Origin: Candidatus Pantoea floridensis
GTDB lineage: Bacteria > Pseudomonadota > Gammaproteobacteria > Enterobacterales > Enterobacteriaceae
DNA length: 64,000 bases
Direction: 5' to 3'
NCBI RefSeq assembly: GCF_900215435.1
Contig: NZ_OCMY01000002.1
Coordinates: 310,001-374,000, forward strand
Below are positions 24,363 through 32,171 of the stretch, piece after piece. A model generated the notes under the pieces. The model saw nothing but the letters and a program-made list of their open reading frames with translations, was not told where the DNA came from and searched no databases. The position numbers were made by a program, and so were the translations under genes. How positions within the stretch are numbered: position 1 is the first letter of the stretch; each line of letters begins with the position of its first letter.

Positions 24363-24920
24363 ATGCAAACAAGCGATAGCGCGCGCGAAAGTTGGCCCGC
24401 GCTAATGGAACGGGCGCAGGCGGGCGATCAGCTCGCCTATACCCGATTGCTCAAAGCGCTGGTGCCGGTGATTCGTTCGCAAGTACGCAAGCACTTCAGC
24501 GATGAGGCATTAGTCGAAGATGTGATTCAGGATGTGCTGCTGGCAGTGCATCGGGTGCGTCACACCTATGATCCTGCCTACCCTTTTTTGCCCTGGCTGA
24601 TGGCGATTATCTCGGCGCGCGCTATTGATGCACTACGACGTCGCGGCCGCCATCAGCAGTGGGAAGTGAACGACGACGCATTACCGGAAGCCGCCAGCGT
24701 ACCGGACGCGCACCGGCAAGATACGCAGGATGAGCTGGCCGGTTACCTGCAACAGCTACCTTCGCGTCAGCGCGAAATTGTTGAACATGTTCACCTGCGT
24801 GAGATGAGCCTGACGGAAGCGGCCGCGCATAACAACCTGAGTGTGGCGGCGGTGAAATCGCTGCTACATCGCGCATTAACCAATTTGCGCCGCTTTGGAG
24901 CCAATCATGACCGATCATGA
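24363..24920 (+). CDS. ECF sigma factor, SigF/NrsF-associated type
   Basis: A 185-residue sigma factor. Region 2 (about 15-90) includes SDEALVEDVIQDVLLAVHRV and PFLPWLMAIISARAIDALRR; region 4 (about 120-180) includes LPSRQREIVEHVHLREMSLT and NNLSVAAVKSLLHRALTNLR. Its end overlaps the next gene by 14 bp. The partner is an NrsF-like membrane protein, as in Caulobacter SigF and in reactive-chlorine-sensing systems. By analogy it should turn on the peroxiredoxin/DsbD-like operon under oxidative or heavy-metal stress; that is inference. Confidence 0.9.
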   Translation: MQTSDSARESWPALMERAQAGDQLAYTRLLKALVPVIRSQVRKHFSDEALVEDVIQDVLLAVHRVRHTYDPAYPFLPWLMAIISARAIDALRRRGRHQQWEVNDDALPEAASVPDAHRQDTQDELAGYLQQLPSRQREIVEHVHLREMSLTEAAAHNNLSVAAVKSLLHRALTNLRRFGANHDRS

Positions 24921-25536
24921 CCTGTTAATTGAAAAACTCGGGCGCGAGATGCAACCCGTTAAACCGCTGCGTTCAACCGGCTGGCGCGTCTTTGTCTGGC
25001 TGCTACTGGCTCTCCCCTGCGGGATTGCCGCCAGCTTTTTGGTACAGCGCAGTTTCACCGACTGGACGCAGCCCGGCGCGCTACAGGCCATGTTGCAACT
25101 TGCGCTGGCGTTTGTACTCGGTACCCTAGCGATCCGCAGCGCCTTTACGATGAGCATCGCCGGACGTCGCAGCATCAGCTGGAAAGCGCTGCTGACAATC
25201 GGTTTGCTCTGGCTCGGCATGAGCATCAGCCAGATTCCCGGTGAAGTGCCGCTGGTGCACGATAACGACAGTACGCGCTGTTTTACCTTTTTGCTGGTGG
25301 TCAGCACGCCAATGATGCTGCTAATGATCGCCAGCCTGCGCCGTACTCGCGCACTGCATCCGGTACGCAGCTTAGCGATGGCGGGATTGGGCGTCTCCTG
25401 CATGGCGGTCACGCTGCTGGCGTTTTGCCATCCGGTCCATCTGCATCCAATGGATTTTGTCATGCATCTGGCTGCAATAGTGACCATTGTGGCAATGACG
25501 GTGTTGGTAGGAAAACGGTGGGTGACGTTGAAGTAA
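24907..25536 (+). CDS. NrsF/DUF1109-like membrane anti-sigma factor
   Basis: 209 residues from the ATG at 24907 (GGAG 8-11 bases before), overlapping the sigma gene end. A short cytoplasmic N-terminus (TDHDLLIEKLGREMQPVKPL) is followed by six predicted TM segments (VFVWLLLALPCGIAASFLV; LQLALAFVLGTLAIRSAF; LLTIGLLWLGMSISQIPG; FTFLLVVSTPMMLLMIASL; LAMAGLGVSCMAVTLLAF; FVMHLAAIVTIVAMTVLVG). Topology and context match NrsF proteins. Cysteines in TM or loop positions (DSTRCFTF, GVSCMAV) could be redox-sensing residues, as proposed for other family members. Confidence 0.85.
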   Translation: MTDHDLLIEKLGREMQPVKPLRSTGWRVFVWLLLALPCGIAASFLVQRSFTDWTQPGALQAMLQLALAFVLGTLAIRSAFTMSIAGRRSISWKALLTIGLLWLGMSISQIPGEVPLVHDNDSTRCFTFLLVVSTPMMLLMIASLRRTRALHPVRSLAMAGLGVSCMAVTLLAFCHPVHLHPMDFVMHLAAIVTIVAMTVLVGKRWVTLK

Positions 25537-25541
25537 GAGAG

Positions 25542-25564
25542 TTAACTTTTTTAAGTTAATTTTT
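25542..25564 (+). terminator. AT-rich terminator after the NrsF-like gene
   Basis: TTAACTT-TTTT-AAGTTAA followed by TTTTT, immediately after the stop. The stem is weak but perfect. Confidence 0.5.
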
Positions 25565-25692
25565 GGAGGGGATGCAAGTTACGCAAAAGTTTAAAAATTG
25601 GCTCAATCACATTGTAAAGGGCACATTTGTAAACTATAGAATAATAGCAATGCTAACATTATTCCCATCATTTACCTCATCCAAGGATTCGT

Positions 25693-25962
25693 ATGAAAAA
25701 ATTAATATTGGCATTATTAGCAACCTCACTATCTTTTAGCGCATTTGCTGCAGAACTGATGACAAAAGTAGAATTTGAAAAGGTGAAAGATCAATACGTT
25801 GAGGTGGGAAATATTTCCACTTCGGGTGAAACGGATGCGGCAAGCGCCAAAGAAGAACTGTCTAAACTGGCAGATGAAAAAGGCGGCGATATTTATATCG
25901 TTACCTCAGCAAATACCAATAATAAAATATATGGCACTGCGATCGTTTATAAGAAGAAGTAA
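25693..25962 (+). CDS. DUF1471/YdgH-type exported small protein
   Basis: 89 residues with a signal peptide (ALLATSLSFSAFAA, cleavage near residue 19) and one DUF1471 domain in which GNISTSGETDAASAKEELSK and GGDIYIVTSANTNNKIYGTA are diagnostic. AAGGA lies 6 bases before the ATG. It is more AT-rich than its neighbours. It is distinct from the two tandem DUF1471 genes near 10 kb and closer to YdgH/YahO-type members. Function in the family is mostly stress- or envelope-related and often unknown. Confidence 0.85.
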   Translation: MKKLILALLATSLSFSAFAAELMTKVEFEKVKDQYVEVGNISTSGETDAASAKEELSKLADEKGGDIYIVTSANTNNKIYGTAIVYKKK

Positions 25963-26004
25963 TGGTTAAAACCGGCAGGCGCATTGCAAAACAGTTAATT
26001 TGGA

Positions 26005-26031
26005 GGGCGGTTCTCACGAGCCGCCCTTTTT
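26005..26031 (+). terminator. Terminator of the DUF1471/YdgH-type gene
   Basis: GGGCGG, an 10-base loop, and CCGCCC followed by TTTTTA. A classic intrinsic terminator for the plus strand. Confidence 0.85.
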
Positions 26032-26044
26032 ATTTCGCGCAGCT

Positions 26045-27112
26045 TTATTGTGGGATAACCTTCTCTGCTTTCAGCCGATCAAAAAGTTCAGTAAAGGAAT
26101 CCAGCGTTGAACGATACCCGGTAAAGCCCGCTTTGCGGCTCTTGCTCATGTCGGTGAAGGCTTCCATCGGACGGCCCAAGTCGGCATCGGTGTGCCACCA
26201 GGATGCGAGCTTAGTGATGTCCGCTTCGCGCAGCTGATAACGTGCTGCCACATCACGCCAGGCATCTGCCGCATCCTGCATGCGCCCTTCCAGTGGCATC
26301 ATCTGTGCCGGATACGCCGCCGCTTCCACGCCGAAATAGGCCGCCAGACGTGGCCACAACCAGTTCCAGCGGAACACGTCACCGTTCACCGCATTGAAGT
26401 CCTGATTGGCCGCTTCTGCCGCCGTCGCCGCCCACAGCAGTTGCTCAGCCAGCAAACCGGCATCGGTGACATCAGAAACACCGTTCCACTGTTCTGGCGA
26501 ACCGGGGAAAATAAACGGCAAGCCTTGTTCACGGCACAGCGTAGCGTAGACTGCCAGCGTCTGGCCCATGTTCATGGCGTTGCCCAGCGCGAACCCAACG
26601 ATGGAGTGCGGGCGATGCACGCTCCAGCGATAGCCATATTTCTCCGCCCCGGCAAACACTTCATCTTCCTGCGCGTAATAGAAGTTATCGACCGGCTGAC
26701 GACCCTGCTCTTCGCGGAACGGTGTGACCGGCACCGCGCCTTTGCCGTACGCTTCAAATGGACCGAGGTAGTGCTTGAGGCCGGTCACCAGCGCCACATG
26801 CGCGCCGTTTAGACGATCGCCTAACGCTTCAATTACGTTGCGCACCATCGCGCCATTGACGCGAATGTTCTCTTTCTCATTTTCCTGACGCGACCAAACG
26901 CTAAAGAACAGTGCATCCGGCTTCTCTTGCCCCAGCGCAGCGCGCACCGCTGCTGCGTCAGTAAGATCGGCAGTCAGGCTGCGGCAGCCATCTGGCACCG
27001 CGCCACGTCCGCGCGATAAGCCGCTCACCTGCCAGCCTTCACGCTGTAATTTTTCTGCCAGCGCACGTCCAATCACACCGCTAATACCTACAATCAATGC
27101 CTGCTTTTGCAT
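26045..27112 (-). CDS. PRISE-like SDR reductase (progesterone-5-beta-reductase/iridoid-synthase family)
   Basis: A 355-residue extended/atypical SDR. The NAD(P) motif is ALIVGISGVIGRALAEKL. The usual YxxxK is replaced by NFYYAQEDEVF, the motif that defines PRISE enzymes, which reduce the C=C bond of enones. SVHRPHSIVGFALGNAMNMG is also typical. GAGGAG precedes the ATG. It is divergent from a LysR gene that probably controls it. The natural substrate is unknown; a role in reducing reactive or plant-derived enones is a hypothesis. NAD-dependent epimerase is a common generic label. Confidence 0.85.
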   Translation of the reverse strand: MQKQALIVGISGVIGRALAEKLQREGWQVSGLSRGRGAVPDGCRSLTADLTDAAAVRAALGQEKPDALFFSVWSRQENEKENIRVNGAMVRNVIEALGDRLNGAHVALVTGLKHYLGPFEAYGKGAVPVTPFREEQGRQPVDNFYYAQEDEVFAGAEKYGYRWSVHRPHSIVGFALGNAMNMGQTLAVYATLCREQGLPFIFPGSPEQWNGVSDVTDAGLLAEQLLWAATAAEAANQDFNAVNGDVFRWNWLWPRLAAYFGVEAAAYPAQMMPLEGRMQDAADAWRDVAARYQLREADITKLASWWHTDADLGRPMEAFTDMSKSRKAGFTGYRSTLDSFTELFDRLKAEKVIPQ

Positions 27113-27212
27113 TTCAATTCTCCTCAGTTTCAGTAATGATGAGTTTAATAGAGAATTAAATTCCTATCTCTGGCATTAATTCACGGCATTCACAACCTGA
27201 GTTCACTAATCG

Positions 27213-28115
27213 ATGCACGATCAACGCCTGAAAGATATTGTTCCTTTTGTTGCCAGCGTGGAGAGCGGCAGCTTTGCCGCTGCCGCGGAGCGTCTGCATT
27301 TGACCGGTTCCGCCGTGAGTAAGAGCGTAACGCGGCTGGAAACCCGGCTTGGCTCGCGCCTGCTGGAGCGCACCACGCGCAGCCTGAAACTCACCGACGC
27401 CGGTAACGCCTATTACCAAACCTGTTTGCGCATTATGGAGGAGCTGGCAGAAGCCGAAGCGGTGCTGGCGGCGCAGCGCACCATCCCTTCCGGCCGCTTG
27501 CGCCTCGCGGTGCCGAATACTTATGGCCGCCTTGGCGTGATGCCGCTGCTGATTCCGTTTTGCCAGCAGCATCCGGATGTAGAGCTCAATCTGACGTTCT
27601 CCGATCGTTTTATCGATCTGTTCGATGAGGGGATTGATGTTGCGGTACGCATTGGCGGATCGCCCGATCTACCCGCCTCGCTCGGCTGTCGCCAGATGGG
27701 TCGCGAACGCATGGTATTTTGCGCGTCACCGGATTACCTGACGCGCGTAGGTCGCCCAAACAATGAAAGCGAGCTGCTTCAGCATCAGGCCATCATGTAT
27801 GAACGCGTCGATGGCAGCACCAAACCATGGCTGTTTACCACTGAAGATGGCTATCCGCACTGGCGCAATGTGCCGCACCGCATGGCGCTGGGGGATGTGG
27901 ATGCGCAGGTGCAGGCAGTGTGTGGCGGGCTAGGCATTGCACAGATGCCATCGTGGTTGATCCGTGAGCCGCTGGCGCGCGGCGATCTGCAGATTATTCT
28001 GCCCGAACAGCAGCCGGACGGTTTAGCCTTAACGCTGATCTGGCCGCGCCGCAAACAGCTGCTTCCCAAAGTCGATGCGCTGCTGGCCGCGCTGGAAGGA
28101 TTATCGATCCGTTAA
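27213..28115 (+). CDS. LysR-family regulator
   Basis: 300 residues. An N-terminal winged helix-turn-helix (about 5-65; VESGSFAAAAERLHLTGSAV, SKSVTRLETRLGSRLLERTT) is followed by a periplasmic-binding-like effector domain starting RLRLAVPNTYGRLGVMPLLI. It belongs to the CrgA/AaeR-like LysR group. It is divergent from the PRISE-like reductase with a 100-bp gap, the standard arrangement for a LysR protein and its target. The effector is unknown. Confidence 0.9.
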   Translation: MHDQRLKDIVPFVASVESGSFAAAAERLHLTGSAVSKSVTRLETRLGSRLLERTTRSLKLTDAGNAYYQTCLRIMEELAEAEAVLAAQRTIPSGRLRLAVPNTYGRLGVMPLLIPFCQQHPDVELNLTFSDRFIDLFDEGIDVAVRIGGSPDLPASLGCRQMGRERMVFCASPDYLTRVGRPNNESELLQHQAIMYERVDGSTKPWLFTTEDGYPHWRNVPHRMALGDVDAQVQAVCGGLGIAQMPSWLIREPLARGDLQIILPEQQPDGLALTLIWPRRKQLLPKVDALLAALEGLSIR

Positions 28116-28121
28116 ATTGCT

Positions 28122-28238
28122 GGTGCGCATTAATGCGCACCCTACGGTGTGTTTTCGTAGGGTCGTCATTAATGGCGACCACGCAATCAACGGTAATAGA
28201 GCCGGTTCAGATTTGTAGGGTCGCCATTGATGGCGACC
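28122..28238. repeat. Three REP-like palindromes
   Basis: Units at 28122-28145 (GGTGCGCATTAATGCGCACC then CTACG), 28157-28180 (imperfect GTCGTCATTAATGGCGACC) and 28215-28238 (GTCGCCATTGATGGCGACC), alternating in orientation. They fill the gap between the convergent LysR and ABC permease genes. Confidence 0.85.
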
Positions 28239-28245
28239 GCTCATA

Positions 28246-28896
28246 TCAGCGGTGATTCAACCGCCGCGACAACCTGTCGCCAAAAAACTGCAGCACCGTG
28301 ACCAGCGCCACCAGCACCACAATCACCGTCAGCATCACCTGCATATCAAAACGCTGATAGCCATAACGATAAGCCAGATCGCCCAAACCACCGGCACCTA
28401 TCGCGCCGGCCATGGCTGAGGCGTTGATCATCGTCACCAGCGTAATAGTAAATCCACTGACGATGCCGGGTCGCGCTTCGGGCAACAGCACATGCCAGAT
28501 AATGTGCCAGCGATGAAAGCCCATCGCCTGCGCCGCTTCGGTCAGCCCTTTATCCACTTCACGCAGGCTCACTTCGGCTATACGCGCAAAAAATGGCGTT
28601 GCTGCCAGCGTCAGCGGCACCACCGCCGCCCACACGCCGTAGGTGGTGCCGACGATCCAGCGGGTAAATGGAATCAGCGCTACCATCAGAATCAAAAACG
28701 GAATCGAGCGGAACAGGTTCACCACCCAGCCAAGCACACGATTCAACAGCGGGCTGGGAAACAGATCGCCGCGTCCAGTCACCGCCAAAATCACCGCCAT
28801 CGGCAAGCCTAAGGCCAGCGCCAGCAGCGAGGACACGCCAACCATCAGCAGCGTATCCAGCAGCCCCACCCATAAACGATCAATAGCCAGTGACAT
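28246..28896 (-). CDS. MetI-like ABC permease
   Basis: 216 residues from the ATG at 28896 (GGAG about 10 bases upstream; an upstream ATG at 28923 is also open). It has about five TM segments (LLDTLLMVGVSSLLALALGL; VVNLFRSIPFLILMVALIPF; VIVVLVALVTVLQFFGDRLS) and the permease EAA loop KGLTEAAQAMGFHRWHIIWH. It closely resembles MetI. The start overlaps the end of the ATPase gene by 17 bp. It is the last gene of a sulfur-compound operon, so the substrate may be methionine or another organosulfur compound. Confidence 0.88.
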   Translation of the reverse strand: MSLAIDRLWVGLLDTLLMVGVSSLLALALGLPMAVILAVTGRGDLFPSPLLNRVLGWVVNLFRSIPFLILMVALIPFTRWIVGTTYGVWAAVVPLTLAATPFFARIAEVSLREVDKGLTEAAQAMGFHRWHIIWHVLLPEARPGIVSGFTITLVTMINASAMAGAIGAGGLGDLAYRYGYQRFDMQVMLTVIVVLVALVTVLQFFGDRLSRRLNHR

Positions 28897-29980
28897 AGCC
28901 CGGAATCTCCAGTTGGTCAGCAACAGGGGTTAATAGCGCACGCACGGCGTCAGATTCATGACGCGCATCCAGCAGCAGTAGCATCTGCCCGGTCGGCTTG
29001 TTATCCACCCACTCCACCGCGCTGAACAGCAGAGTTAGTTCTCCGCCCACGCGCGTGCTCAGCGCCGCCAAATCCGGCAGCGCGCCTTGCCCGGTGTAGC
29101 GCAGGCGCACCAGCAGACGCGAATCGGCACGCTGACGCGTTGGCGTCAGCAGCGGTTGAATCGCTTCCGGCAGCGCACTGAACTGGGGGTTGAGCAATTG
29201 CCGCGTGGTTTCCTGCTGCGGATCGCTATATACCTGCCATACTGGACCGCGCTCAATGATTTCACCCTGATCGATCACCGCTACCTGATGACAGAGATCG
29301 TGCACCACATCCATTTCATGCGTAATCAACACGATAGTGATGTGCCGCTGCTGATTGATTTTCTTCAGCAGCGCCAGAATCGAGCGTGTGGTTTCCGGAT
29401 CGAGCGCTGAAGTCGCCTCATCACACAGCAGCAGTTCGGGATCGTGCACCAGCGCGCGCGCAATGCCGACGCGCTGCTTCTGGCCGCCGGACAACTGTGC
29501 AGGCCAGGCGTGCTGACGCTGCTCCAGTCCCACCAGCGCCAGCAGTTCATCCACCTTGCGCCGCCGCTCAGCCGCAGGTACGCCCGCCACTTTCATCGGC
29601 AGCTCAATGTTTTCGCGCACCGTTTTGGCGGAAAGCAAATTGAAATGCTGGAAGATCATACCGGTACGACGTCGCCAATCCACCAGCTGACGATCGCTCA
29701 GGCTGCCAAGATCGATGCCGTCAATCACCACCTGACCGCTTGTCGGGTTTTCCAGCCGGTTAAGGCAGCGAATCAGCGTCGATTTACCGGCACCGCTACG
29801 ACCAATAATGCCGAAAATCTCGCCGCGCTTAACCTGCAGATCCACCGCTTTCAATGCCTCCTGGGTTTGTCCGGGATAACGTTTACTCAAGCCACGAATC
29901 TGCACGTGCACTTTCCCTGCCGTCTCGGCCGTCGGTGACAGCAACGCATCGCGCTCGCCGGGTAGCGTCAGGCTAACCAT
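28880..29980 (-). CDS. MetN-like ABC ATPase with NIL domain
   Basis: A 366-residue ATPase. Nucleotide-binding motifs are Walker A GRSGAGKSTL, Q-loop FQHFNLL, signature LSGGQKQR, Walker B LLLCDEATSALD and H-loop LITHEMD. The C-terminal ~100 residues resemble the NIL ligand-sensing domain of MetN (LLVRLRYTGQGALPDLAALS; VEWVDNKPTGQMLLLLDA), which in E. coli MetN mediates methionine trans-inhibition. It has about 20 extra N-terminal residues (SLTLPGERDALLSPTAETAG). The gene starts 2 bases after the binding-protein stop. Confidence 0.88.
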   Translation of the reverse strand: MVSLTLPGERDALLSPTAETAGKVHVQIRGLSKRYPGQTQEALKAVDLQVKRGEIFGIIGRSGAGKSTLIRCLNRLENPTSGQVVIDGIDLGSLSDRQLVDWRRRTGMIFQHFNLLSAKTVRENIELPMKVAGVPAAERRRKVDELLALVGLEQRQHAWPAQLSGGQKQRVGIARALVHDPELLLCDEATSALDPETTRSILALLKKINQQRHITIVLITHEMDVVHDLCHQVAVIDQGEIIERGPVWQVYSDPQQETTRQLLNPQFSALPEAIQPLLTPTRQRADSRLLVRLRYTGQGALPDLAALSTRVGGELTLLFSAVEWVDNKPTGQMLLLLDARHESDAVRALLTPVADQLEIPGYVTGY

Positions 29981-29982
29981 GC

Positions 29983-30789
29983 TTACTGGCTCCAGCCCGG
30001 CTGATACAGTTTGCCGTAGAAGTCATCCAGTTTGGCGCGTACTACCGGCGAATGCTGGTAGATATCGACAAACTTCGCCAGGCGCGGATCGTTCTGATGG
30101 CCGTCGCGGATGACAAACTGAATCACATATTCCGGATGCTCAAGGCCATCGAACAGCAAGGCATTGTTGGAATCAATGGTCTTCGACAGGCGTAGATAGT
30201 GCGGATAGCCCTGCGCTAAATCGACTTCATCCAGCGAGCGCGATAGCTGCACCGCTTCCACTTCGATGATCTTGAGGTGCTTTGGATTGCTGACGATATC
30301 ATCCACGGTCGATTTGAGACCCGCGCCCGGTTTCAGCGTAATCAGTTTGGCTTTTTGCAGCAGCAGCAGGCCGCGCGCGCCGTTGATCGGATCGTTGGCA
30401 ATCGCCACCGTGCCACCGTCGGGGATCTGGTCAATCGCGGTGTGTTTCTTCGAATAGAGCCCGATGTTATTGATGATCGCCGGTGCATAAGGTACCAGAT
30501 GGAATCCGCCCTGCTGATTGGCATTCTCGAGGAACGGCTTATGCTGGAACAGGTTCACATCGATATCGCCGTTTTCCACGCTGACGTTGGGTGCCGTCCA
30601 GTCGGTGAACTCCACCAGCTCAACGTTCAAACCCTGTTTTTTCGCTTCGGCCACCGCGGTTTCCAGCGGCGGCGCAAAGGCTGCGGTGGTGCCCACTTTC
30701 AGCGGTCCGCTGTAGTTCTCGGCGGCGACGGCGCTAAACGCCAGCAGTGCGACGCTGGCAGCCAGCGCAAAATGACGTGCAATGTTCAT
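29983..30789 (-). CDS. MetQ/NlpA-family periplasmic binding protein
   Basis: 268 residues with a signal peptide cleaved near AVAA-ENYSG. The lipobox cysteine usual in MetQ is absent, so it should be soluble in the periplasm. Family blocks are LKVGTTAAFAPPLETAVAEA, DWTAPNVSVENGDIDVNLFQ, HKPFLENANQQGGFHLVPYA and GGTVAIANDPINGARGLLLL. Ligand residues differ enough that a ligand other than methionine is likely. Position after two SfnB-like genes and a flavin monooxygenase suggests a sulfonate, thioether or similar sulfur source. Confidence 0.85.
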   Translation of the reverse strand: MNIARHFALAASVALLAFSAVAAENYSGPLKVGTTAAFAPPLETAVAEAKKQGLNVELVEFTDWTAPNVSVENGDIDVNLFQHKPFLENANQQGGFHLVPYAPAIINNIGLYSKKHTAIDQIPDGGTVAIANDPINGARGLLLLQKAKLITLKPGAGLKSTVDDIVSNPKHLKIIEVEAVQLSRSLDEVDLAQGYPHYLRLSKTIDSNNALLFDGLEHPEYVIQFVIRDGHQNDPRLAKFVDIYQHSPVVRAKLDDFYGKLYQPGWSQ

Positions 30790-30809
30790 ATTAGATCCCT
30801 GAGGTTAAA

Positions 30810-32171
30810 TTAACGAAGGTTAACGCCGTCGCGCCAGCGCGCCGCCGGATGGCGATCGGGCAAGCGGTCCTGCTGTTGAAAAATTTTCTGCCGCAATGAA
30901 CCGGGCTGATACGCGGTCTTGAAGCGGCCGCGCTGCTGTAATTCCGGCACCACCAGATCGATAAAATCGCGGTAGCTCTGCGGATTAAGGATGCGCGTCA
31001 GGTTAAAGCCGTCGATATCGCCTTCGTCGATCCACTTAATCAGCGCATCCGCGACCTGGCTCGGATTGCCAACGATCAGCGGATAGCGGCTGCCCATGGC
31101 GTGCTGCTCCAGCAAGCGACGACGCGTCCAGCCGCTGAAGGCTTTGCTCACCGATTCGATCGCGCGCGTGTCGCCAGTCTGAATCGGCTCATCCAGTTCA
31201 AAGGCCGCCAGGTCCAGACCAATCGAGCTGGAGAAGTGGGCGATGCCGGCTTCCGGGCTGGCATATTCGAGATAGCTGCGCTGCTTCTCCTGCGCTTCAC
31301 GTTCGGTCGGTGCCACAATCACGCTGACGCCCATAAAGATGCGCAGATCGTCAGGATGGCGTCCGGCTGCCACCGCCGCCTGGCGTAGGCGCGTGGACTG
31401 CTCGCGCATCGCCGCCGGCGACGCTGCATTAACAAAGCTGCACTCGGCATGACGCCCGGCAAACTGCACGCCGCGCGCCGAGGAACCGGCCTGGAACAGC
31501 AGCGGTGTGCGCTGTGGTGATGGGCTGCTCAGGTGATAGCCCTGCAGCTGATAGAACTCGCCCTGATGATGGATTTGCTTGATTTTGCTGGCATCGGCGT
31601 ACAGACGATTGACCTTATCCTGCACCACCGCATCGTCCTGCCAGCTGCCTTCCCACAATTTGTAGGTGACATCCAGAAACTCATCGGCCTGATCGTAGCG
31701 ACGGTCGTGCGCCAGCAGCTGTTGCTGCCCCATGGCGCGTGCGGCGCTATCGAGATAACCGGTGACAATGTTCCAGCCGATGCGCCCTTTGGTCAGGTGA
31801 TCAAGCGTGGAAAGGCGGCGCGCAAACGGATACGGCGCTTCATAACTCAGGTTGGCGGTGACGCCAAAGCCCAGATGTTGCGTAACGCTCGCCATGCCGG
31901 AAATCAGCATCAACGGATCGTTAACCGGCAGCTGAATCGACTCTTGGGCCGTCAGGCCAATGCCCTGCTGGTAGACGTCATACACGCCGAGAATATCGGC
32001 GATAAACAATCCATCAAACAGCCCGCGTTCCAGCAGGCGCGCCAAATCGAGCCAGTACTCCAGCGAATTGAAATCCACCGAACGATCCTGCGGATGCGTC
32101 CACATACCGTGATGAATATGGCCCACGCAATTCATATTGAAAGCGTTAAGCAGAATCTGTTTTTGACTCAT
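30810..32171 (-). CDS. FMN-dependent monooxygenase (LLM class, NtaA/SnaA/DszA type)
   Basis: 453 residues of the luciferase-like NtaA/SnaA/SoxA branch. Diagnostic segments are LNAFNMNCVGHIHHGMWTHP at the N-terminus, LDHLTKGRIGWNIVTGYLDS, and HHQGEFYQLQGYHLSSPSPQ followed by RTPLLFQAGSSARGVQFAGR. These enzymes use FMNH2 from a separate reductase to cleave C-S, C-N or similar bonds. Its start overlaps the upstream SfnB-like gene by 4 bp. No flavin reductase is adjacent, so one must be supplied from elsewhere. Likely role: desulfurisation of an imported organosulfur compound. Confidence 0.88.
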   Translation of the reverse strand: MSQKQILLNAFNMNCVGHIHHGMWTHPQDRSVDFNSLEYWLDLARLLERGLFDGLFIADILGVYDVYQQGIGLTAQESIQLPVNDPLMLISGMASVTQHLGFGVTANLSYEAPYPFARRLSTLDHLTKGRIGWNIVTGYLDSAARAMGQQQLLAHDRRYDQADEFLDVTYKLWEGSWQDDAVVQDKVNRLYADASKIKQIHHQGEFYQLQGYHLSSPSPQRTPLLFQAGSSARGVQFAGRHAECSFVNAASPAAMREQSTRLRQAAVAAGRHPDDLRIFMGVSVIVAPTEREAQEKQRSYLEYASPEAGIAHFSSSIGLDLAAFELDEPIQTGDTRAIESVSKAFSGWTRRRLLEQHAMGSRYPLIVGNPSQVADALIKWIDEGDIDGFNLTRILNPQSYRDFIDLVVPELQQRGRFKTAYQPGSLRQKIFQQQDRLPDRHPAARWRDGVNLR

